50,342 nucleotides of DNA from Candidatus Iainarchaeum sp. (GTDB lineage Archaea; Iainarchaeota; Iainarchaeia; Iainarchaeales; DTGL01), in assembly GCA_026396995.1 (NCBI GenBank), contig JAPLVS010000044.1, positions 1 through 50,342 of the forward strand, read 5' to 3'. The notes beneath the pieces are model-generated. The model searched no databases. It was not told the origin of the DNA and saw only the letters and a list, made by a program, of their open reading frames with translations. The first letter of the stretch is position 1. Each line of letters starts with the position of its first letter. Of the stretch, positions 13,948 through 22,070 are shown piece by piece. Both the position numbers and the translations under genes were made by a program.

Positions 13948-16890
13948 TTACCCGAAGGCCGCATCGAGCTGGTCGATGAATTCCTTGGCAGCGTCTGCTG
14001 TGTCGCCTGCAGTGAATCCTGCAACAGCCCAGTCGCCGTCCTCGGTTACCGCGACAACAGTCTCGCCTGCAGCTGTCAGCTTTTCCGCTAAGGTCAAGCC
14101 GTCAGCGAATGTTGCATTTGCAGCGAGTTTGTTGACGAGGTGCCCGCCGACTATTACCACGCCGGTGTTTGGCGCGGAGTCGTCCGTGTAGACAATCTGT
14201 GAGCCTATTTTCTTGAGGTCCTTGACTGTCTTCACGTTTGGCGAGACTGCAACATCTGTTGCCAGGACGTTTCCGCCTGCAGCGCAGGTGCACGCTTCGC
14301 AAGCTATGTTTTCAATCACGTAGCTTGTGGTGTCCACCAACTGTTCGACTCCCGACTGGAGTGAGGGGTAGTCGCAGCCTGTCGCGCAGAACGAGGTTCC
14401 GCCTGTCGTGGTTGTCTCGGCGCCGAAGCCCTTTACAACCATGTCCAGCTTTTCCTGGTTCTGTGGCATGCTTGCTTCGAAGTAGCCAGCGGTTGTGCTG
14501 AACTTGCTTCCGAAGTCGGTGTATGCTGCTGCCGTGTAGCTGTCCGGTGTGTCCGGGTGCAATACCCAGGTCTCTGTGGTGTCATTGTAGTTGACGTCGT
14601 TGCCGTACCATGACAGGTTGGAGTTCGGATATGACGGGAACTTGTCTTCGGCTGTGTCGATGTACACTCTTGTGTCCCATGTCCCTGTTGTGCTGTTGTC
14701 CTTCACTCCGAATGTCGCGACATAGTAGTTGTTCACAACGCCGCCGCCGAGATCAAGTTCGTTTGGCAGGTAGTAGGTTGCGTTGACTACGCCGTCTTCG
14801 CCTGTGTCTGTTCCGTACAGCTGTATGTCCTTTGAGTACTGGAGGTCGAAGTTGGTTGTTGCGTCAAGCAACAGCCAGAGGTCGCCGTAGGTTGTGTTCT
14901 CCATGAACGCATACTTGAAGACCTTGCTGTTCGTGCCTGAGCCTGTCAAAGGTATTGTTGCCCTTCCTGCTGCTGTGACCCCGTTGTTGGCATCGTCGAC
15001 GTACCAGTACGTGCTGTTGGTTGTGTCTGCAGTGCTGTAGCCGATGTATACGTCGTCGCCTGCCGAGGACAACTGCTCTGTTGCAACCCTGAAGTATCCG
15101 TCCGCTATGCAGTTGAAGTCCCAAGCCGGGCCTGCATTGTAGGTTGTGCACGTGTAGTTAATTCCGTTCAAGTCAACGTTCTTTGTCTGCAGCGTTGCTG
15201 TCGGCGTCCATTTACCCTCATCAGTTATCAGGTTTCCGTCCACTCCCATTACGGCTATTCCGTTCAACAGGTCTGTTGTCGCGTCAATCTGGAAGTTTGT
15301 GTCAGTTTCCACTGTCTTGTAGTAAAAGGTTTGTTTGTCGATGACGAAACTTCCCTGTGTCGCGTTGTTGCTCTGCTGGAGATAGAATGGGACCTTGTGC
15401 GCGGTGTCGCCGCTGTCCGTGTATTCCACGTACGCGCCGTTCCCGATTTTCACAACTGTCCTGTCCTCGTCTCCTTTCCAGCCGTTGAAGACCACTGACG
15501 CGTAGCCGTAACCTGGCGTGGTTGTGGCTTCGCCTTCAAGGAACAATGCTTCGTTCGCTGCGGTCTTGCCCGCATCTGTCAAAGCCCATATGCTCCCTGC
15601 ATACAACGCCGTTCCGTCGCTTGCCTTCCAAAGCTTAGGGCTTTGGTTGGAGATTGTTATGTCGGTTATGACGTTCGCGTCCGGGCTTGAGTCGCTTGTG
15701 CCTACCTTTAAAGTCGCAATCCAGCGGTCGTTGCTTGTGTCTGTGTCCGTAGCGCTGTAGGGGTATTGTGCCGCATTCTGGATTGTTACGAGGTCTGCCC
15801 CTGTCGCAATTATGACTTTTCCGCTTCCGGTGGCTGCGTTGAAAGTGACTGCTTTCAGGTAGAGCGATGTTTCCAGTGCGTAGGCGCCGGTATCGTCTGT
15901 AAAGCTCTGTTCGAGGTAGATGCCTTCTTGTGAAGTGCTTATGCTGTCAACCTCGTTTCCTTCGTCGTCCAACAGGGTGAATTCAGCCTCTGTTGTGCTC
16001 GAGATATCTTCCACCTTTACGGACATTGTTTTGCCTGCGTATTTGCCTGCACCAGCGAGGCCTTCGATTGTCTCGGTAAGGGCGTAGGTCTTTTCTCCGC
16101 TTGCCTTGACAATTTTTATCTTGTCTGCGGATGTTACTGTGCCTCCGCTCCTTGTGGTGTCAACGTCGTACAGCTTGTATTCGACGCCGAACAGTACTGC
16201 AATGACGTTGTCTGTGTCATCAGCCACAAAGTCGGTGTTATCTGTTGCATCGTTGTCGAGTGGCAGTCCCTTGGAGTAGTGCACCCTGTAGTTGAAGTCG
16301 CCTGCAGAGTCCAACTGCAATATCAGGTCGTCGATTTTCGGGTGGGTGTAGTCCATCCTTGCGTCGGCCTGTATGCCGATGTATTCTGTTATTGTCTGGT
16401 TGTAGCTGTTTGATTTGTAGCGCCAGTTCTTGGTCTCTTTGTAGAGTGTTCCAAGCTGTGACTGGCTTAGTTCGGCAAGGAATTCTGCCGCTGTCCCTGA
16501 CAGTGAGTCAAGGTTTGTTGTGTCGTAAGGCTTGCTTTTCTCTGAGGAATAGGTCTGGGTTCCGCCGACTGTCAGGTCAACGCTAACGCCTTTGCAGGCT
16601 TCGCTTGTGCCTGTTCCTGTCGGGCCCTTTCCTTCCTTCCAGCCAGATACTATGCAGGAAACCTCTGTGTCATCTGTCGCTAACTGTGCCAGTTTTGCTG
16701 CAATGTTGCCTGCCCACAGATAGTCTGAGGTTGCTGCATTCTTTCCGACGACAACGTCAAAAGGAGTACTGTCCCCTTTTAGCACTTGGTCTTTCGTCAG
16801 TGCCGCTGCCGCCATTGGGGCCAACGCCATGCCAATCAAGGCTGCGCCTGCTCCGATTGCCGCCAGTTTCTTGACGTCCAATCTCTTCAT
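13948..16890 (-). CDS. S-layer protein
   Basis: Main surface-lattice protein, secreted through Sec. 980 residues from the ATG at 16890. A signal peptide covers about residues 1-30 (KRLDVKKLAAIGAGAALIG then AAAA), followed by an N-terminal domain starting ALTKDQVLKGDSTPFDVVVG as in methanogen-type S-layer proteins. A long Thr/Asp/Asn/Gly-rich beta region follows. The C-terminal domain (VKTVKDLKKIGSQIVYTDD, GVVIVGGHLVNKLA, VAVTEDGDWAVAGFTAGDT) is the conserved S-layer C-terminal fold. Cysteines cluster near residues 860-895 (CATGC, CEACTC), suggesting disulphides. There is no C-terminal membrane helix or sorting signal. The upstream in-frame GTG at 16902 is rejected because GAGGTG is better placed as SD for the ATG. 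Strong promoter, leader hairpin and terminator fit very high expression. Confidence 0.9.
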   Translation of the reverse strand: MKRLDVKKLAAIGAGAALIGMALAPMAAAALTKDQVLKGDSTPFDVVVGKNAATSDYLWAGNIAAKLAQLATDDTEVSCIVSGWKEGKGPTGTGTSEACKGVSVDLTVGGTQTYSSEKSKPYDTTNLDSLSGTAAEFLAELSQSQLGTLYKETKNWRYKSNSYNQTITEYIGIQADARMDYTHPKIDDLILQLDSAGDFNYRVHYSKGLPLDNDATDNTDFVADDTDNVIAVLFGVEYKLYDVDTTRSGGTVTSADKIKIVKASGEKTYALTETIEGLAGAGKYAGKTMSVKVEDISSTTEAEFTLLDDEGNEVDSISTSQEGIYLEQSFTDDTGAYALETSLYLKAVTFNAATGSGKVIIATGADLVTIQNAAQYPYSATDTDTSNDRWIATLKVGTSDSSPDANVITDITISNQSPKLWKASDGTALYAGSIWALTDAGKTAANEALFLEGEATTTPGYGYASVVFNGWKGDEDRTVVKIGNGAYVEYTDSGDTAHKVPFYLQQSNNATQGSFVIDKQTFYYKTVETDTNFQIDATTDLLNGIAVMGVDGNLITDEGKWTPTATLQTKNVDLNGINYTCTTYNAGPAWDFNCIADGYFRVATEQLSSAGDDVYIGYSTADTTNSTYWYVDDANNGVTAAGRATIPLTGSGTNSKVFKYAFMENTTYGDLWLLLDATTNFDLQYSKDIQLYGTDTGEDGVVNATYYLPNELDLGGGVVNNYYVATFGVKDNSTTGTWDTRVYIDTAEDKFPSYPNSNLSWYGNDVNYNDTTETWVLHPDTPDSYTAAAYTDFGSKFSTTAGYFEASMPQNQEKLDMVVKGFGAETTTTGGTSFCATGCDYPSLQSGVEQLVDTTSYVIENIACEACTCAAGGNVLATDVAVSPNVKTVKDLKKIGSQIVYTDDSAPNTGVVIVGGHLVNKLAANATFADGLTLAEKLTAAGETVVAVTEDGDWAVAGFTAGDTADAAKEFIDQLDAAFG

Positions 16891-16920
16891 GTTTTGTTTC
16901 ACCTCTTATTTTAACACTAA

Positions 16921-16980
16921 AAGCCAAAATTGCCTATAAACCAGTCTCCATGAATGAAACTGCATAGGCAATTACGGCTT
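16921..16980 (-). promoter_or_regulatory. Stem-loop at the 5' end of the S-layer mRNA
   Basis: 16921-16937 pairs with 16964-16980 in 15 of 17 positions (AAGCCnnAATTGCCTAT and its complement), with a 26-nt loop. The TATA box at 17006-17014 predicts transcription starting near 16984, so the stem would begin almost at the first nucleotide of the message. Such 5'-terminal stems stabilise mRNA in other systems. A regulator-binding or riboswitch role is also possible. Confidence 0.6.
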
Positions 16981-17005
16981 AACTATACATCCTTAGAGGT
17001 CCTTG

Positions 17006-17014
17006 TTTATATAG
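17006..17014 (-). promoter_or_regulatory. TATA box of the S-layer gene
   Basis: CTATATAAA on the minus strand, a near-perfect archaeal TATA box. It places the start of transcription near 16984 and gives a leader of about 95 nt, unlike most genes in the window, which appear leaderless. The stretch 17015-17127 further upstream has a T-rich run on the plus strand and a CCTGTTTC/GAAACAGG inverted pair, with no gene. Confidence 0.6.
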
Positions 17015-17127
17015 GCTTCGGTTTTTGAACCAAGGGAAATACCCCTGAATTCATGAATAAGGGCATTTTTACTGTTATCGTAGAAGCCTGTTTCGTTGAT
17101 TTGCGAAAGCGTTTTTTTGCTGTTTTT

Positions 17128-17775
17128 TCATTTCTTTTTTTGCTGAAACAGGGTTTTATTGAAGTTTTCTATCTCCTGGCGCTTCATATTGGAGTTTATG
17201 AAATGGTTGTATTTGAAAACCCACTGGCTCAAATCCATGAAACCTTCCTGCAAATCGAACGCAGTGAACTCTGCTTTGGCAGGCTTGACCACTTCTATCA
17301 CGGTCGGCGCGTACATTAATATAAATCTAATAATTGAATTGAAGTCTCTTGCAGAAAAATTGATTTCCACAAAGCCGCTGTAATACTCGCCTTCCTTCTG
17401 CTTTTCAGGCCTGCCGACTTCGACATTGTAAATTACAAAATCCTGGTCGTTTTTCAGCTTTTCCTGGAAGCTTGCAAGGTTTTTTTCCACAACCTTGTCG
17501 CTCAAGGCCTGGTTTTCAATTGAAGCCATCAGCCTTATCTTGAAGGAATCCTGCTCTTCAATGTCCTTCCTGCGCCTGATTTCTTCGGCTATTTCTGCCT
17601 TGAGTGCGAAAGAATCGCCCTTTTGCTCCACTAATCCAAGGGAAACAAGGGCTTTCAGCTCGCGCTCCACCGAAGGAATTGCCTCGCCTGTCATCTTTGA
17701 GGCGTCCTGCATTGTCTTCGCGCCCTTAAGGAGAGCCGAAGCGATTTTAGTCTGGAGATAACTGAATCGAGCCAA
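17128..17775 (-). CDS. Winged-helix domain protein (possible transcription regulator)
   Basis: 215 residues. The first 65 form a winged-helix-like domain: ALLKGAKTMQDASKM, SVERELKALVSLGLVE as recognition helix, then a short wing KGDSFAL. The rest (EEIRRRKDIEEQDSF onwards) is a mixed helical/strand domain I do not recognise. It starts with TTG, preceded by GGTG and five T: the same GGTGTTTTTTTG string precedes the genes at 19425 and 43592. The promoter side faces a 23-nt direct repeat (17805-17899) shared with the divergent BofA-like gene, which could be its own operator. It might regulate the neighbouring S-layer gene, but this is only proximity. Confidence 0.65.
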   Translation of the reverse strand: MARFSYLQTKIASALLKGAKTMQDASKMTGEAIPSVERELKALVSLGLVEQKGDSFALKAEIAEEIRRRKDIEEQDSFKIRLMASIENQALSDKVVEKNLASFQEKLKNDQDFVIYNVEVGRPEKQKEGEYYSGFVEINFSARDFNSIIRFILMYAPTVIEVVKPAKAEFTAFDLQEGFMDLSQWVFKYNHFINSNMKRQEIENFNKTLFQQKKK

Positions 17776-17804
17776 AAAAACACCTTCAAACTACTTAATG
17801 CCAT

Positions 17805-17899
17805 GATAAATGTTAAAAAAGGAATGCTGGCGCCAAGAGGAAGAGGCCAAAAAACCCTTAAACTGCCAAACCCGCTGGATAAATGTTAAAAAGGAATGC
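17805..17899. repeat. 23-nt direct repeat between divergent genes
   Basis: GATAAATGTTAAAAAAGGAATGC (two blocks: GATAAATGTTAAAAAA then GGAATGC; 17805-17827) recurs at 17878-17899 with one A fewer, starting 73 nt apart. Both copies lie between the winged-helix gene and the BofA-like gene. Candidate operator pair or a duplicated promoter segment. Confidence 0.55.
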
Positions 17900-17918
17900 C
17901 GCGCATGGAAAAACAACC

Positions 17919-17927
17919 GTTAAAAGG
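17919..17927 (+). promoter_or_regulatory. TATA box of the BofA-like gene
   Basis: GTTAAAAGG, centred 26 nt before the ATG at 17949, points to a leaderless transcript and selects this start over the in-frame ATG at 17883. Confidence 0.5.
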
Positions 17928-17948
17928 ATTTCCCAGCGCAATTCTTCC

Positions 17949-18317
17949 ATGAATGCATTGCTTTCGCCAATCCTGGCTGCTGTTGACATTCCCGGCGCCG
18001 CCGACATCGGAAGCAAGGCAGGGGATGTTGCAGGGAAAGGTGCGGAAGCTGTCGGAAGCCAGCTCGCAGGCTTTGTGGGAAACCCTGCAGTCCTTGCGGC
18101 AGGCATTGGATTGGTCATAATCACAGTGCTCCTGATTGTAATGCTGAAAAAAATCATAATCAATTCTGTCCTGGGCATCATTGCCTGGGTTGTGCTCACC
18201 TTTGTGTTGCACATCGAAATGCCTTTCTTTCCAAGCCTTGTTTTGAGCATTGTTTTCGGCCTGGCAGGAATCGGCTCAATCCTGGTTTTAAAGTTCCTTG
18301 GCGTGTCGTTGGCGTAA
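17949..18317 (+). CDS. Small membrane protein with BofA-like C-terminal domain
   Basis: 122 residues. A Gly/Ala-rich amphipathic N-terminus (to about residue 45) is followed by three hydrophobic helices. The segment KKIIINSVLGIIAWVVL followed by FPSLVLSIVFGLAGIGSIL resembles the BofA/pro-sigma-K inhibitor family (Asn and Gly positions in a two-helix hairpin), which in bacteria regulates an intramembrane protease. In archaea the role is unknown. Start chosen from the TATA box at 17919. Convergent with amrS, 6 nt between stops. Confidence 0.6.
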   Translation: MNALLSPILAAVDIPGAADIGSKAGDVAGKGAEAVGSQLAGFVGNPAVLAAGIGLVIITVLLIVMLKKIIINSVLGIIAWVVLTFVLHIEMPFFPSLVLSIVFGLAGIGSILVLKFLGVSLA

Positions 18318-18323
18318 AAAGGC

Positions 18324-19361
18324 TTATTTTGCACTTTTGGCGCGGTTTTTGCCTGTTTTAGCCATGATTATGCCTGTTCTGGCGCCGCAGAAAACGCATT
18401 TCCCTTTTTCATCCAGGCCTGAAACAAGGATAGAATAGCCGTGCCTTTCGATAAGCAGCTTGCCGCAGGAAGGGCAAACAGTGTTCTGCCCCTGGTCAAA
18501 ATTGCCCAAATACACGTAAGAAAGGCCTTTTTCCTTGGCAATCCGGTAAGCCTGCTCCATTGCCTTTGCCGGCGTTACAGGCGAATCAGGCATTTTGTAG
18601 TGCGGGAAAAAGCGGGAGAAGTGCAATGGCATTCTTTTGTCGACAGAGGCGATGAATTCCACAATTTCCTCAATCTGCTTTTCCAGGTCATTGAAGCCAG
18701 GCACAATAAGGTTGGTCACTTCAACGTGGACGCCTTTTTTGTGGAACAGCCTTATCGAGTCCATTACAAAATCCATATCCGCATTGCCGCACATCTTTTT
18801 GTAAAACTCGTTGTCGCCCTTCAAATCTATGTTTATCGCATCCAGATTCTTCGCAATTTTCCCAATGGCTTCTTTTGACATGTAGCCATTGCTTACCCAG
18901 ACATTGTAAAGGCCTTTTTTCCTCGCAATTTTCATGGTATCGAGCGCATACTCCGCAAAAATCGTGGGTTCCACGTAAGTGTAGGAAATTCCCTCCACGT
19001 TTTCCTTCAGGGAGCGCTCCACAAGCACTTCGGGCTCAATATCCGGCACCGCTCCAATCATCCCTTCAGTGAAATCCTGCGAAATGCCGTGGTTCTGGCA
19101 GAACTTGCAGGAAAAATTGCAGCCATAAGTCGAAATGCTTGTGCAGAACGAGCCAGGCATAAAATTGTAAAAAGGCTTTTTCTCGATTGGGTCGACTGAA
19201 AGCGTGAGGGCCTTGCCGTAAACAAGCGAATAAAGTTTTCCATCCAGATTCTTGCGCACCCTGCAGAAGCCGGTTTTGCCTTCAGCAATGGAACAGCGCC
19301 TGCCGCAAAGGAAACAATTTGCCTGAGTTCCCTTCTTTGAATAGAATTGAGCTTCCTTCAT
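18324..19361 (-). CDS. amrS: AmmeMemoRadiSam-system radical SAM enzyme
   Basis: 345 residues. The radical-SAM core has C81-xxx-C85-xx-C88 (CNFSCKFCQN), binding a [4Fe-4S] cluster for SAM cleavage, inside the pyruvate-formate-lyase-activator-like layout typical of AmrS (VDPIEKKPFYNFMPGS just before it). An N-terminal Cys set (C16, C19, C23, C33) and a C-terminal CPSCG/CVFCG ribbon probably bind zinc. The usual partners AMMECR1 and Memo are not in the window. The chemistry of the system is still poorly known; it is associated with a radical modification or ring chemistry. Divergent from the endonuclease Q gene, sharing a 63-nt promoter region. Confidence 0.88.
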   Translation of the reverse strand: MKEAQFYSKKGTQANCFLCGRRCSIAEGKTGFCRVRKNLDGKLYSLVYGKALTLSVDPIEKKPFYNFMPGSFCTSISTYGCNFSCKFCQNHGISQDFTEGMIGAVPDIEPEVLVERSLKENVEGISYTYVEPTIFAEYALDTMKIARKKGLYNVWVSNGYMSKEAIGKIAKNLDAINIDLKGDNEFYKKMCGNADMDFVMDSIRLFHKKGVHVEVTNLIVPGFNDLEKQIEEIVEFIASVDKRMPLHFSRFFPHYKMPDSPVTPAKAMEQAYRIAKEKGLSYVYLGNFDQGQNTVCPSCGKLLIERHGYSILVSGLDEKGKCVFCGARTGIIMAKTGKNRAKSAK

Positions 19362-19424
19362 AAAACCCCTTTAAACCTTATACCCAATAATAGTTAGTGA
19401 AAATTTAATTAAAAAGGTGTTTTT

Positions 19425-20693
19425 TTGCAAACAGACTGCGACCTGCACTTGCACGGCTATTTTTCAGGCGGCGTAAGCAAGAACATGATGATACAAAACC
19501 TTGGCTCGCAGGCAAAACTGAAGGGACTGCACCTGATGGCCACAGGTGACATCCTGAACAAGGACTGGCTGCAGCAGGCAAAATCCTGCCTTTTCGAGGA
19601 AAACGGCTGCTTTTTGGAAAAAGAATCGCGGACAGCCTTTGTCCTGCAGACAGAGGTCAATGATTCGGACCGCGTGCACCACATTGTTTTCCTGCCGGAT
19701 TTCAACGCGGTTGACAAGCTGAGGGCATCTCTCGAGAAATTCGGCAAATTGGACGGCTTAGGCTACGGAAGGCCGACCTTAAAGGCAGATGCTGAGGCAA
19801 TTGCGGAAAAAGTCAAAGAAGCAGGCGGCGTTATGGGGCCAGCGCACGCATTCACCCCGTACTTTTCTGTTTATTCGCATTTCAATTCAGTTGAAGAATG
19901 CTATAAATCAATGGCCGGAGAGGTTGATTTCATCGAACTCGGCCTGAGCGCGGATTCGTATTTCGCAGACCTGATGGAAGAAAACCACAAATACCATTTT
20001 TTGTGCTGTTCCGACTCACACTCGCCATGGCCGCACCGCATCGGAAGGGAATTCACGCGCATTGAAATGAAAAAGCCGTGCTTTGAAGGCCTGAAGAAAG
20101 CGCTCAAGGAAAAAAAGCCCGGTGTGTTCCTCCTGAATGCGGGATTGGATCCTCGCGAGGGAAAATACCACTGCACCGCGTGCACCCAGTGCTTCCAGAA
20201 ATATTCCATGGAAGATTCTGCGAAAATGAAATGGAAATGCCCGCGCTGCGGAAGCCGCATCAAAAAAGGCGTGAGGGACAGGATAATGGAATTGGCTAAA
20301 TTCAAGGAAGAAATCCATCCGGAATTCAGGCCGCCTTACATGCACAGCATTCCCCTTGCGGAAATAATCAGCATTGCGATCGAAGTTGAAAATCCCCAAT
20401 CCCCCAAAGTGCAGGCACTGTGGCTGAAATTCGTGCAGTCCTTCGGTTCCGAAATCAAGGTGCTTGTGGATGCCCCGGTCGTGGAACTGGCTGAAATCGA
20501 TGAAAAAATCGCCTTGAAAGTGGAAGCGTTCAGGAAAGGCTTCGTGCACTACATTGGAGGCGGGGGCGGAAATTACGGAAAGCCTATAATCTGCGATTCC
20601 ATGGAAGACTTTGAAAGGAAAAGAATCGAATTGAAGGACTGCCTGGACTGCAATACCTCATTCAAAGGGCAGAAGACGCTTGGGGAATACTGA
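19425..20693 (+). CDS. Endonuclease Q-family PHP-domain DNA repair nuclease
   Basis: 422 residues. The PHP metal site opens the protein (CDLHLHGYFSGG), followed by KGLHLMATGDILN, GPAHAFTPYF and CCSDSHSPWPHR, all PHP metal-binding motifs in order. A zinc ribbon (CTACTQC, then CPRCGSR) lies near residues 250-285. This is the EndoQ layout: the enzyme nicks DNA 5' of deaminated bases (uracil, hypoxanthine) and works with PCNA in some archaea. The start is TTG, with GGTG exactly 5 nt upstream. Two PCNA genes are further along the window. Confidence 0.88.
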   Translation: MQTDCDLHLHGYFSGGVSKNMMIQNLGSQAKLKGLHLMATGDILNKDWLQQAKSCLFEENGCFLEKESRTAFVLQTEVNDSDRVHHIVFLPDFNAVDKLRASLEKFGKLDGLGYGRPTLKADAEAIAEKVKEAGGVMGPAHAFTPYFSVYSHFNSVEECYKSMAGEVDFIELGLSADSYFADLMEENHKYHFLCCSDSHSPWPHRIGREFTRIEMKKPCFEGLKKALKEKKPGVFLLNAGLDPREGKYHCTACTQCFQKYSMEDSAKMKWKCPRCGSRIKKGVRDRIMELAKFKEEIHPEFRPPYMHSIPLAEIISIAIEVENPQSPKVQALWLKFVQSFGSEIKVLVDAPVVELAEIDEKIALKVEAFRKGFVHYIGGGGGNYGKPIICDSMEDFERKRIELKDCLDCNTSFKGQKTLGEY

Positions 20694-20748
20694 ATTTTTT
20701 GGGCAGGCAAAAGTTTAACTATATGGAAGCGCTAATTTTATTGATTTT

Positions 20749-22065
20749 ATGGAAGCGCAGGCAGTTAATGTGTCTTGGAGGAAGCGGCTCGACGCCTCAT
20801 ACCCTGTTTATCTTGTGCTGTTGGGTTCTGCAATAATCCTTGCTTCTGCAAAGATTTTTTCCGGTGAGGAAATCTTTTTTTATGTGCTGGCAATGTCGCT
20901 TGTCCTTGCAGTAAAGCTCATTGCAACCAACATATTCAGCGTTTTGGACTTGAAAGCCTGGGATCCGAAGCCGCTGGATTTGATTCCGGATTATGGCGAC
21001 TACGTAAGTGAAAAAACTAGTTTTGCGAGAATCATCTTGGCGATGACGGTTTTTTGCGCCATATTGGCACTAATAGTGTTATTTCTGGCGGTGCCATTCT
21101 TTATTGAAATGCCATTTAAACCCATGACTGGCCTAAAGCCGCAGGCCTACATTATAAGCCTGCTTATTGCCACCGCCCTCACTACGTGCCTCGCTGTTTT
21201 TTTCATTTGCGCTGCGGTTTTCGTGGTTTTTTACAGCTACTGCCTATTGCTCTTCGTTTTTCCTGGCAAAAGGAAAAAAATCAGGCGCATTATGCCGAAC
21301 CTATACGCTTCACTTTTGGCTTTCTTTGGAAACAACTTAGTATTTGCGCTTTATTTGGGCTTCCTTTTTTTGGCCGTTTTAGCGACAATAGGGCTGGACT
21401 ACGAATTCGGCTTTTTCGGCCTGTTCGCTTTGGCTGTGTTCTTTTGGCCTTATCTCAGGTTCCTGGCAAGGCTCCAGAAAAAAAAGGCAAAAATTCAAAA
21501 AATAAGGGGGTTCCTTGCAAAAGACCCTATGACCAAAAGCCTTATCGCGTTCGTCCTGATGATTATACCTGTTGCAGTCATGCTCCTCTTTGGCCTTTTA
21601 ATCCTTTCAATCACAACAGGAAATAAACAGCCAACGGAAATTACCGCAGCCACCCTGAAAATTCCGATTTTAAAAGAGTTCTTGTGGATTGCGGCCGGCA
21701 CAATCGTTTTTTGCTTTGGGCTCACTCAGCTTGGGAGGGCTGAAAAACAGGCGGCATTGGCAGGAAACTATAGGAAAGATATTGCATTGTTCGCGTTTTC
21801 CGCGACAGTGGCTTTTTTGCTCGCATGGTTTTCGATTTTTCCTTTGGCCTTCAGCCTGCTGGCGGTTGCGCTCATTGCCGTGCCTTTGTTCCAAAAATTC
21901 TTAATCCCAAAAATGGAGAAAAGCCGCAGGGCGGCCAAGGGCACACGCGTAATAATGCTCCAAAACAACAGGTGGATTGCAGGGCTCAAGCCTGTCGCAG
22001 CAAGGCTTTACATTCCGCTTGTGGCAGCCCATTACATCGTATTTTTTCTCGCAGGCTGGCTGTGA
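20749..22065 (+). CDS. Polytopic membrane protein, unknown
   Basis: 438 residues with about nine or ten hydrophobic helices and short basic loops (KKKAKIQKIRG, KMEKSRRAAKG). I recognise no family. A TATA-like AACTATATGG lies about 28 nt before the ATG. The ten bases ATGGAAGCGC at the start codon also occur 26 nt upstream (20723-20732), a small direct repeat spanning the promoter. The gene stands alone; transporter or membrane-enzyme roles are both possible. Confidence 0.7.
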   Translation: MEAQAVNVSWRKRLDASYPVYLVLLGSAIILASAKIFSGEEIFFYVLAMSLVLAVKLIATNIFSVLDLKAWDPKPLDLIPDYGDYVSEKTSFARIILAMTVFCAILALIVLFLAVPFFIEMPFKPMTGLKPQAYIISLLIATALTTCLAVFFICAAVFVVFYSYCLLLFVFPGKRKKIRRIMPNLYASLLAFFGNNLVFALYLGFLFLAVLATIGLDYEFGFFGLFALAVFFWPYLRFLARLQKKKAKIQKIRGFLAKDPMTKSLIAFVLMIIPVAVMLLFGLLILSITTGNKQPTEITAATLKIPILKEFLWIAAGTIVFCFGLTQLGRAEKQAALAGNYRKDIALFAFSATVAFLLAWFSIFPLAFSLLAVALIAVPLFQKFLIPKMEKSRRAAKGTRVIMLQNNRWIAGLKPVAARLYIPLVAAHYIVFFLAGWL

Positions 22066-22070
22066 AAAAG

